Source of the DNA: Nautilus pompilius
Lineage: Eukaryota > Mollusca > Cephalopoda > Nautilida > Nautilidae
Length of the DNA stretch: 64,000 bases
Reading direction: 5' to 3'
Assembly (NCBI GenBank): GCA_018389105.1
Contig: JACATO010000921.1
Location: forward strand, 534,001 to 598,000
Part shown: piece by piece, positions 25,501 to 37,500 of the stretch
How the letters are laid out: each line of letters begins with the position of its first letter
Numbering within the stretch: the first letter of the stretch is position 1
Made by a program: the position numbers and the translations under genes
Notes under the pieces: model-generated
The model's input: only the letters and a program-made list of their open reading frames with translations
Told to the model about the DNA's origin: nothing
Databases searched by the model: none

Positions 25501-28500
25501 TATCAGACTAACTGTGTAAGTATTGCTATAATTCAAAGAGAATTTTATGAGTGTTGAAAAAGGTTCTGTGGGGTTTTTTTTTTATATAATCTTAGGAATT
25601 AAAATATGTCTTTTTTTTTTTCCATCTTAGGATTTAGTTTATTGAGAAAATTTTGATTATTCCTGAAAATACCCTCAGATTCCTGAATGCTTGCTTTAAG
25701 CTACCTGAAAAGGATTTTGCGGGTTGGCATCTCTGTTTTTGTCATGTCCTGTAATACTTTGAAGTAGCATGGTGGTTGAAACAAAAATATTGTAAAAATA
25801 GATTTGGTTTGCACCTTTCAGCAAAATATATATATATAAGGCATTTGAAAACTTAATGTTTATTTGTATTTAATTATAATTGCTTAACCACTAATCAAAC
25901 CTTGGCTGTTTAATATTAGTTTGTTGTTTTTTTTTTAAAAAGCTAGTTCAATTTCTGAAAAATGACAGGTGTTACGGCCATTGGTTCTGAGCTGTTGCAA
26001 TGGAAGTTTGAGGTGTGCGGCTGAGCGTAGAAACTGACCTCAGTAACCAGTCTAGATGCTGAACATGTTTTTTACCCAACATCTAGTGAGCCCCCACACT
26101 TGAAACAGCCCAAACACCACGAGGGGATGGTTTGCCTTTGTGATCCTCCTGCCTTTATATATCATTGTTCTCAAAGATGCTTTCCATCCGCAGTCAGCTG
26201 TCAAGCTATTTGGGCGCCGAGAAGACAGACTCTCCCATAATCCAACCAGTCAGAAACTTCACACAGAGTGTCTGGCGTGCATCCGTTTAATTCGCTCAAC
26301 ATTAATCAAAGTTCCCACATGGCGGGAAAAGTCTTGGAAATGAAAAAAAGAAAAGAAAATTAAGAGTGAGGAAAAGTCAGGAAATTTCAAGATTTAATCT
26401 AAAGTCAGGAAAAAACCTAAGATGTCTTGAGAAATATAGCCATGGCAGTCTTCCAAAAGGACTATAATAGTACAGTTCTAAAAATGCTTTCATCAAAATT
26501 CATCTCAGATTCATATTATCATTTTAAAGGAAAATGTTGTTTGGCAACCTTGAAGATTACTTTTTGTCCAAAAGTTGTTATACAAATAAAGATGACATTA
26601 AAATGGGCAGACAGATGCTTGGAGTCCTGGAAGAAGTTGATAAGATGTATGCCAAAGGAGAGCAGAAGCCCACTGAGGCACAGAAAGAAAGCAGAAGTTA
26701 GAAAAACCTGAAGATGTTGATAGATGAAGTTAATGCGCTAGCTGTACATCAGTGTGGAAAAAGAAGAAGAATGTCATTACTGTTAAAAGGAAATGTACTT
26801 AGAAAGAAAGCAAAAGAAAAAAGAAGTATTGGTGATTTGGCAGGAAATCAAGGATCTTTGGGGAGAGGGGAATGTTAAGAGAATGAAAATGTCTGGAGTC
26901 AGAACTATCATTTATGTAGCTTGCATGCTTCTAAGTACTGACTTGGGTGTACTGGTTCTGATAATGCTGTCTTCCTAGCAGATATTTCAAAGGACTTTAC
27001 ATACATTGCCTCGCTACCTAACTTTAATAATGGGTTGGTCCACGTTTTGCCTAGTAACTGCTTTGACATGATGTAGCATAGACTCCCCTTGGTGCTGGAA
27101 GGTGTTCTGATGGATACTACTCCAGTCATTAATTTTGTATGCAATGTATAGACAGGGGTTCAGAATGTGCCTTCAAGTCCATCTCAAAGGTGCTCAGTTG
27201 GACTAAGATCCAGAGATTATGCTGCTGACTAAGAGAAATACCTGAAATCTTCATATTCTTCAAACCATGAACACAAAATGTGGGCATGGCGGATAGGGCT
27301 ATTGTCGTGTTGAAAGTAGCCATCCTCATCAGAGTACACAAGAACCACTGGTGGGTGCACTTGATTGGAAATGAATCTGAGATAAGCTTTGGCATTCATT
27401 CTGCCTTCTAAAGGGACCAAGGGGCCCAGGGTAAGCCAGCAAAACATGGTCCAAACCCTAAGTTGACCATTAGGGGCCTGGACAGCTGGGACCACATGAG
27501 GGGGTTGGGTGATTTGTGCGGCTTCTTCCAAATCTATCTTCTCTCATCTATGTAAGATGGAGTGACACATGACTTGTCAGACCACATCACTTTTCGCCAG
27601 TCATCCTTTAGTCCAATGTTTGTGCTTCTTACACTATACAAGGCATCTTTTTGTGTCACTAACGGTGATTAGTAGTTTATGCAATGTGTTTTTTTTGTCA
27701 TAGTCCATTTATTACAACGTTCTTTGCAAGATACAAGTAAAGATGGATGTGGATTCTCCTGCATTGCACATCTCTGTCATTGGTCTGTTGTTTGATCATG
27801 ATTGGATTTCACTGTCCTATCTGACTGCCTTTCTCCTCTTTCTCTTGCTCTGTGTTTGCAGCTACACTTCTCCCTCACAGCATATATTTCCTTCACCTTT
27901 TGCCATTGCTGATAAATGATTGATGTCTTGAAGCAGTCTGCTAACAAAAATGCCTTAGCTGCTGTGGAACCTGTTCGACATGAACACACTATCAAGGCTT
28001 AAAATGTGTTTGCCTAAGTCATACATAGTGCTGCAGGGATCACCTGGCACCTCATGTGATCAACCTAATTTTCATCTGCAGTTCAGGTCAGGCCCAAGTT
28101 TGAAAGGGTACATAGGTCCTAATAAAGTACTCAGCCAGTCTAGTTTTAATGCAATTTACAACAACAACAATTTTCAGTAAAATTGTAGTCTGTTAGCACT
28201 TTTCCTTTAAATGATACTATATTAACTCTCAGATGTTGAAAGAGATTTATCACAATGTTTGTGAAATTAAAGTACTTGAGGACCCACACCATTTTTTTTC
28301 TTCTTTTCAATGTATTTACTTTCCATCTTTCTTTTCTTCTGGTCACTGATGGTCTAGCTTTAAATCTGCAAGCCTTGCCAATACCTGAGCCTTTTGGAAT
28401 AATGCACAACATTACTGCTTTAGCATGCCTCCCTTTTTTCTCTCTCTTGTTTTTAAAGCAAGTTATCCATTCTATGTGCAAAAATTGCTAGTGATGTCTG

Positions 28501-31500
28501 TAAAGGTGATATGACGAGTGATCTAAAGAGAAATATAAAGTTTAGAAATAAGTGTCTGATTCTGAGTTTTGACTAAGGAATGCATTATTACCATTATCCA
28601 ATTTACTAATTTATTATTTCTTTCTGCAAATCCAAAAACTTGCGATAGTTATAATTAGAGTATTTTAGCTTCATCTTTTTTCACATGATGAGTGATGAGA
28701 ATTATTGACACATTTGCACAGAAACAAGTTATGCAGGGTATTTCTTTTTTGTTTTAGTTTGATTTTAGTATTTATAATAATAATTTGTAACCGAAGATGA
28801 CCATTCACAAATTACAAATGATCGTCTGGGTGCATGAACTTGTTTATAGTATAGGAGTTTTCCTGCACCAACCCCATCGGGGAGAAAGTGGTGCAACATG
28901 GTACCATTCAGTTAATGGAATTAACTATAAAATAATCTATTAATCTATTTTCTTTTCTTTTAAGTTTGTACCTTTTATCAATCATTGATTACTTTTGATA
29001 CGTTAGAAAGAGTTTGCAATAAACCTGGATGTGTTGTATTGAATTTTTGTTTGAAATTATAAAATATGAGCTATTTTTCCCCCCTCCCGCAAATTAATTA
29101 TGGGTGTTAAAGAGTTAAGATATTGCATGGACTGTGATTTATAATATCATGAAAATATTGCAACATATAACATTGGCGCACACATGAATTGTAATGGTGT
29201 TTCTCGGTTGTGGTTAATGGTGGAAGAGTAATGGTAACTCAACTATAAATTCCACTGGTTGGCTCCCTTTGTTTTCTCTTATAGTTAATGGTTGGAAAAC
29301 AGTGGTAACCTGTGTTCCCTTTGTTTTTCCTTGTTGTTAATAGTGGGAAAACAATGGTAACCCAGGTTTAGATTACACTAGCTGGTTCCCTTTGTTTTCC
29401 CTCATAGTTGATGATGGGAAACAATTGTTACCCAGGTTTAGATTACATTAGATGGTTCCCTTTGTTTTTCCTTTTTGTTAATAGTGGGAAAACGGTGGTA
29501 ACCCAGCTTTAGATGGTTCCCTTTGTTTTCCCTCATAGTTGATGGTGGGAAAGCAACGGTAACCCAGATTTTGATTTTACTTGCTGGTTGCCCTTGATTT
29601 TGAGAAGATGCAGTTTACCGCTCTGTTGGTTCTTGACAATGTTTTTTCACTGGCAGACGGGTGGAAATTGTTTTTCCAGAAGAGGGTGAAAATGGAACCA
29701 TCAGATGTATGTTTGAGTCCCACTACAGGTGCTAAGCGAAAAAAGAAAAAGGAGGGAGAGGCGCCACAAGTCTGGAAGTGGTAAGCTGATGCTGTGAAAA
29801 ACAGATGTATTCTCTTAAAAATTTGTCTTATGTTCAATCCTCAATGTGTCAAATGAAAAATGAAAAAAAAGGAGGGTGGGAGAGAGAAAATGTCCAAGGC
29901 TTACTAAGTTATCATCATTTTTATTTGTTCTGTTGTATATATTATAGTCGTTTATCCATCAAATCCATATCTCGCAAGAACCGAATTCTGACCCATGAGA
30001 GGTGAGGTCTGATTGACTTATCATATTTCTTAATGTCAGTCATTGCTGGTGCAAATCTGTGCAGCTGAACTAATCAAAAGTGTTTTTTGGAAAACTGCTT
30101 GGTTTCTGCGATGACCGCAATTCCGAAATAATGCATATTTTTCATCCTCTTTTTTTAGAAAGATAAAAGGTTGAAACTAACTCTCTTTTTTTGTTAATAT
30201 TTTTAACGGCAAACATAATAGTTGTAGTCTTGGAGCTAGTTATTGCCCACTTCACCTGTAACAAGGATGTCTTTAAAACGGGCAGCAATTGTGGAGGGAG
30301 GAAAACTAATGAAGTTTTGTAATGTTGGAATTACTTTTTTCTCTTACATTTTCCTGGTTTTTATTATAGTAGGCTTTTATTTTAAAATGCGGCTTGCAGG
30401 CAGATAGCCAGCCTTAATTGTGAACTTGCCACCATGGGTGGAAAAAATTATTTATGCCCTGACTGATGCTGTGCTCAAGTATGCACCAGGTTTCTTTCCG
30501 ATTTACTGTTTGCGTGTATATTCTGTTAAAATAGTTGTTTTTAATCAGATCAGTATCATCGAGTGGACATTGATTGAACTTGACTGCTTTTGTGGCTGCA
30601 TCTCCATGAAAACCTATAGGTTAAGGAGACTGGGAACATCCGGACGAAGCCACCTCCGTATGTGTATGTGTGTGTATCCCCATATTGATTATTAAAATTC
30701 ACAAATGCTAAGAACCTTATGAAGAAGGATGAAAGAGGCCTTGGTTGCCTCTTTTGGCCTACGGATATTTTTTCATTCATAATGGTTATACAATTTCTTT
30801 TGGGAAGGAACTCCATGCTAGGTTTTTCGATAATGGTGGCACATCGCTTGGGCTACAAAGTATGAGATAACTACGAAACTTCTGTTAAACTAGGAAGCTT
30901 TTTTTCTTTTTAAACATAATGGTGTAGGTAACAATGAAAAATATTGCTGGCTCACGTTTTTGGATTGCATTGACGAATTTAATGATAGCAAGCCTAATTT
31001 TTCGTTTTGTTACCCGTTTTTGTTTGCAGGTGGGAGGAAGACCGACGTGAAGATGGCGTGAAGTGGAAATTTCTAGAACACAAGGGTCCTGTGTTTGCTC
31101 CAGATTATGAAAGGCTGCCGCCTCATATAGAGTTCTTCTACGATGGTAAGTTCTGTGATGGCTGGTGCCACAGAGTTGTCATAAATTAGTAATTAAAATC
31201 AGAAAACATTCTAATACTGTGGATCGTAATTAGAAACTAGTAAAGATTTCAGCATGGCTAGATATCCAAAAAAAAAGAAATGTTTTTTTTTTTGGGGTTA
31301 TAGAATTGTTAATAAATGGAATGAATTGCCATCGCACGTAGTTAACAGTCATGATACTGATGGTCATTTATCCTCTCTACTGGAGACTTGACTTGCTAAA
31401 CCAAACTGAAACTTGACAAGAATAACAAAGTTAAAATGGTGGCTGGTTAACTAAATTAAATGATAACCAGTCTTGGTATTGTAGTTTAGAAGTGATGATT

Positions 31501-34500
31501 GACATTAAAAGCTTTTCTTGTTACCTGTTTAGTCTTGTAATTTATAAAGATTTTCCTTTTGATCTTCATCTTTTGTTTTTAACCACACTAAAAGAATCTA
31601 CATTTACTGATGTAGGGAAAAAGTTGAAGCTCAGTAAAGATGCAGAGGAGATTGCTGGTTTCTACGCAAAAATGCTGGATCACGAATACACCACCAGAAA
31701 TATTTTTAACAAGAATTTCTTTAATGACTGGCGAAAGGTAGAGGCATCTTTTTTATATGCTAGTTAAACTGAAATTTTCAGTTTTCTCATTGCTGTGAAG
31801 AAACTGCATTAATTAATTTTTCTCAAAATTCTCTCCCTTTGAGTAACAATTAGTGATCTTAAAATTAGTTAAATGATAAAAGATGGCATTTGTTTACTTT
31901 TGGTAGTGCCAAAGTATTGAGGGGCAGTTTGTAATCCAGTCATTATCTGCTTCATTGGAACCTTGCCATCACTGAATTAACATGGAGTTGTAGTCCATAA
32001 ATGGCAAGTTAAGAAGAAATTTTATTATTTATTTGTTTATTTGTTTGGAAGCAACCACCTAGTCAGATGTATATCAATTTGGTGGATGGTCAAGTGTGAA
32101 GGATGGCAGCTTACTGCAGCTGGAGGACTGGTTTGGTTTAACAAAACTTTCGCAGCATGGGTTCTTCTTGCTCCTCTGTGCCAGTCTGGTACAATGTTTG
32201 CTTTGGATACTTCAGTCTGCTTCCACAGCTAAACAGAAGAGTTTTTGTTTGGACCTTTCCATTTCCAGCCGAAGGCAGAAGTGCCCACCCCATGGGTTGT
32301 GGGAACAAGTAATCCTTGCGCTGCATGATTTCTTCAAATATGTCTACACTTGTGGATGATGATGTTGAAAGATGAGAGTGACGGATAATAGATAATTTGT
32401 TTTTGTTTTTATAGTTACACTGCCCCTTATTATTGTTGGTTTCTTCAAAACTTTTTTTTTCTTGACATTAAAAGCAATCTTTGTTTTGTTTTTTAATACA
32501 TTTCTCAGGCGATGGCTCCAGAAGAGAAGAAAACAATTGTAGACTTGAAAAAATGTGACTTTACCAAGATGCATGCCTATTTTCAAGAACAGTCAGAGAA
32601 GAGAAAAAACTTGACAAAAGAAGAAAAGCAAGTGAGTTTTCCTTTTCCATTGACAAACTAAAATGCTTGCATGCTTAAAAATACACTGAGTTCACGATGG
32701 ACAACTGAGGGTTGATTGACCAAGATCGGGTCACCACTGATGATCTCAGATTCTGAGTTGTCCGCAAGCTCCAGCAGCGCAGGAAGTGTGCATGCCAAAT
32801 AATGAAAACGAACTACTTGTGCATACATTGTGGAATAAATATGCATGTGTAAAACTCAAGGTGTTCAAGTACTGACTGTTATCTTGTTTTTTTTTTGATA
32901 TAGATTATAAAGAAGAATAATGAGGAAATTCAGAATACTTATGGATATTGTATAATGGATGGTCATAAAGAGAAAATTGGCAACTACAAGATTGAGCCTC
33001 CGGGTTTGTTCAGAGGACGTGGGGACCATCCGAAGCAGGGGAAGCTGAAAAAGAGAATCATGCCAGAAGATGTAATTATTAACTGCAGCAAGTACGTATG
33101 TGAATGGGCTTTAAACCTTAGTAACTTGCGCTGTGGGTAGTTGTTGCTCGGCAATCTGTTTATTTTATTTTTTTTTTTATGTGTGTTCATTGTGCACAGT
33201 TAAAATCACTTGAGTTTTTGTGTGAGGAAGTTGGTAAACAAAACCAATCAAAAGCAAGTTGGTACGAGTTAGTGTATGTATACCCACCAGACCAGGTGTT
33301 CCTTGCTTGTGCACAAATTGAACTTGCTCTTGGTTGGTAGATGGGCAATAGTGTTCTCAGCCACCAGCACCACTGAATTAAGATCAGGTAAGACTTGCTA
33401 CAGCGCAGTAGGTATTTAAAAAATTTTATGTAATTATCTTTACTAGATTTCTGTTGTTTTTTTGTTTTTTTTTTTTTGGTAAACACCGAAGTTAAAAATG
33501 GAGAAAAGTCAGGAAAATAACAAACTGCATTACTAATTTTTTTTAAAATGAGTAACGTGTGTGTGTGTTTGTGTATTTTTTATTAAAAGAATATTTTCTA
33601 CTGGTATTAAGTATTATATTCAGACTTATCATATATTAAACAATAGTATTTTTTTTCTATAAGTTTTTTGTTATTATTTTTTTTTAAGAAAGCAGACAGA
33701 CAAAATGTCTGGTTTAGTAACTGTATTTAACAAATTGTCGGGTGTGTGTGTGTGGGTGCACGAAATCTGGAATGGGTGTCTGTCCATTTATTGATAATTC
33801 AGAAAACCTACCCACAGTGCACTGAAACAGAAGCTGGTGAATGCTACTTTATAGCAGCACTCAACTAAAAGTGGAAGGCTGACAAACATGCACACCAGAG
33901 ATGGTTAGACAAATCCTGGACATGCTTGCCAGGACAGAAAGTACAGATCATATCTTTGTGCCCCAGAGAGTCATCTATCAGAGCAGTGCATTGTGGGAAA
34001 GGTTCCTGAATTATGGTAAAGAGAAACTTATTTTGTGTTCCATACAGTGCTTGCTTTACTTATTCTGTAGCTTAGGTAGATTCTTCATTGAATACTCTAC
34101 TCTTTTTTTAAATTAAGGGACTCAAACATCCCCAAGCCACCGAAAGGACACAAATGGAAAGAGGTTCGCCATGATAAAAAGGTACCACAGACCATATTTT
34201 TCTCTCCCTGTTCCTCAAAAAAAAAAAAAAAAGGGGGATTTAGAAGATTTTTTTGTTATTGTTAATTACAAATTTGTGGAATGGAAGCATAGCTTAAAAT
34301 AGGATACATCTAGAGAGTTTGTTGAATATTTGTTGTTGTTTATGTGTAGGTCACCTGGTTGACTTGTTGGACGGAAAATGTACAGGGTCAGAACAAGTAC
34401 ATGATGCTTAATGCAGCTTCTAAATTAAAGGTAAGTTGTGGGTTCAGTCTCCTCCCAGGAAGGGGTGATTGGTATTAAAGCTAATTTGTTGGTAGCAAAA

Positions 34501-37500
34501 GTATTTGGAAAATATTTTTTTTTCATTCTTTATAAAGGAGACTGTACGGTAATTTTGTCGGGTTTCTGTCAGCTTCCAACGCCATTTCAAAAACGGTGTC
34601 TGTTTGCAATGACTGTTTCTCACTCGTCCATGAACCAACATTTGTGCTGCTCTGCTGGAATTTGGCCAGGGGTAAAAATCATTTTTTTACCTCACAGATG
34701 TCCTTTATAACTAATGTCTTTTAGTGTGTGTGTCTTGCTTCTTGAATTATCTCTCTCCATCTACATTGAGCTGGGAGTTGCTGAACTCACTTTTATTCTG
34801 CCTCCTCGTTTTACAGGGGGAGAAAGACTGGCAGAAGTATGAAGTTGCGAGGCGCCTTTACAAGCACGTGGACAGGATTCGTGCTCAATACAGAGAAGAC
34901 TGGAAGTCCAAGGAAATGAGAATAAGACAGAGAGCTGTTGCCCTGTACTTTATCGACAAAGTAAAAATGATTCAGATTTTCTAAACAGTATTTTCAATTT
35001 GTACGAAGTTCAAGAATGAAAAACAACTGTTTTTATTGTTCTTTGTTTTGGTGAAAACTTGGGGTTTTAAACAAATGTTCTTACTTGTTTGATATGGTTT
35101 TTAGTTATTGATGAAATGTTGCTGGATGTAAGTGTAACAAGCTAGACTTGTTAGCCATATTATTTCCAGGGTGGACTGTATATAGATATTTAATTACTTG
35201 ATTGTATAGTTGATAAATATTAACACTGCTAATGATATTACGATGAGGAAGAAATGAGGCCACCAAGGAAGAGAAAAGCTCATAAATATAATTTTAAAAT
35301 AAATTCACATTATTACCTTTTTCTAATACATGCTTTACTGAAACTTTAGCCAGCTTATAATTATGATACCCAAGTGTTTCTAACTTTATAATGCTGAAAG
35401 AATTAAAATAGAACATTCAGAACTCCCTTGATTATCTTGTTTGAACAGATTCAGAATTTTCAAAAAATCATCTACACCCCACTGAAATAAGGAAACAAGT
35501 TTGTAATTTATTAATTTTTTTTTTTTTTTGATTTGTTTACCTTCAGCTTGCTCTAAGAGCGGGCAACGAGAAAGAAGAAGGTGAATCGGCGGACACTGTT
35601 GGTTGCTGCTCTCTGCGCGTCGAGCATATAATTCTGCATAACCAGTGCGATGGCAAGCAGTATGTGGTGGAGTTTGACTTTCTTGGCAAGGACTCCATCC
35701 GCTACCAGAACCGGGTGCCTGTGGAGAAGCGTGTCTACAAGAATATCCAGTTGTTCATGGACAACAAACAGCCAGGAGATGATCTCTTTGATCGTTTAAA
35801 TGTAAGCAAACAAAAGAATTTTTTTCACTTTAGTTCTGCTCTGCCTGCCTGCCTCTCTGTCTGTGTGATTATAGTTCTGTTAGTTAAGAAAACATTTCTG
35901 CAACATGATGGCACAGAAAGCAACTCTCCCTCTATTCTAAACAATGCCAGTATCTTGTCTTTTCCAATTCTCAAGAGTCTTTGTTGCAGTATACACTGTT
36001 CAGTCATGAATTCTAGCATATCTTTTAGTGGACTATGTTTTACTTTTATGAGCAGCTTGTCTGGTTTCATGACTTTGTATTTTTGATTGTTTGGAACATT
36101 TTTAAATATGAGAGGATAGAAACATTTCGTATTTTATTAAAGTATTTTACATCTCATAAAGGGGGGTATATCACATAATGTCATTGAAATTTTTGCATCA
36201 TGTTCGCAATTACAGTCTTATGTATTGATTTTTGCAACAAAAGGGTAAATACAGAGAGGGATTTTTCTTCCCACTCAATTTATTTTTCAGTAATTTGGAA
36301 AAATGTGACCAATAAGTGTTTTATGTCATTCTGCGTTATAGTAAAAGTTAATTTCTGATGCTTTGGCATTGTATCGATAATTGATAAATAGTCACGTTGT
36401 TTGTCCAGTTACTTACTCTCAATCCACATCTGGAAAAGTTGCATCACATCCAGCAGTGTATCGGATTGCAGAATGAATATGGCATTGTTACTGTTGTTCA
36501 GTTTCATATGATTTAGTCTTGATGGAGAAAGTAACCTCCAGTTCTGGAAATGAGTCGGAAGAACCATCATCCCAAAAGTCCATAACAACAAATGAAGTGC
36601 AAAGTTTGCTGCAAAAATGGCTGCCATACATTTCTCCAAGTCATGGTTGTTCAGCATTTGACACCAAAATCAGGTGATTTTATCACATGTTCAAAACCAC
36701 TGGCAGTCCAGAAAAACATTGTAGCATTTTGTAGACAAGGAAAAGGAAAGGCCACTGGTGGAAATTCTTGTGGATATAGTTGAATTCTACATTCAGGAGG
36801 AGTTTGGCTGATACATAACTTCCAAAAACTGTGCAGCACATATAATTACCTAAAAATAAATAAATAAATAAAATTTTTTTAAAACAAAACTCAGAGGCTC
36901 GAAGGGCACGGCAGAGCTTATGTATAGTAAGCCTTTTATTATGCATCAACACCACAGCATGAGTTGTTGAATTGCTATGAATTCTTGTCTAATCCTGACC
37001 AACCTTGCAACAAAGTATGTGACAAAGTTTTTGACAAAAAAACCAAAATCAATGGAGTCTTTCAAAGAGAAATGTAAGTAAGCATACACTGAAAATATTC
37101 TGTATTGTTTGAGAACAGTTTTCATTGAAGATTTGTTTTTATCGCTATGTCATGTGAATGCCGTGTTTCACAAAAGGTTATGGAATCCATTTTGCCTTCG
37201 AGAAATTTTGTCGGGCCAAACATTTTGATGAGAAAATTAATAAAACCAAATTCTGAAATCTGTTGTCACGAGTTACATGTAAAAAAAAAAAACATGCTAA
37301 GTTGAGTGGAAACTTTTTTTTTACCTTCAGTATTAGAATTTCAAAAATGTATATATGTATATTGGATCAAGGATTAGAAAATTACCATCAAAGTTGAAGG
37401 CAGCGTCTTATTACTGTCATGACATTTTGAAGGTAACCATGTAGTTTTGTTCATTTTCTTTCTTTTTTTTTTTTAAATATTGTGCATATTGTTTTAAATT

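Larger units (their letters stand above)
22984..25735 (+). mobile_element. hAT-like transposon, about 2.75 kb (intron 5)
   Basis: A 13-bp perfect terminal inverted repeat, CAGAGATGCCAAC, begins at 22984 and recurs inverted ending at 25735 (GTTGGCATCTCTG with one base inserted context GGGTTGGCATCTCTG). CAG-starting ends are typical of hAT elements. The interior encodes a decayed hAT-type transposase in the same orientation. I do not see a clean 8-bp target duplication, consistent with age. It contains a nested MITE at 23084-23443. Confidence 0.75.
31146..35546. other. TOP1: TOP1 introns 7-13, compact gene centre
   Basis: Introns here are 168-1026 bp, far shorter than introns 2, 4 and 5. They carry T-runs and a GT-rich patch (about 33550-33575, and 33740-33758) but no recognised transposon. 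Open stretches within intron 8 (about 32041-32359) look like chance. Confidence 0.6.

Noticed and set aside
32041-32359. Overlapping open frames in intron 8
   Set aside because: No conserved motif, no splice sites in TOP1 phase; likely chance.
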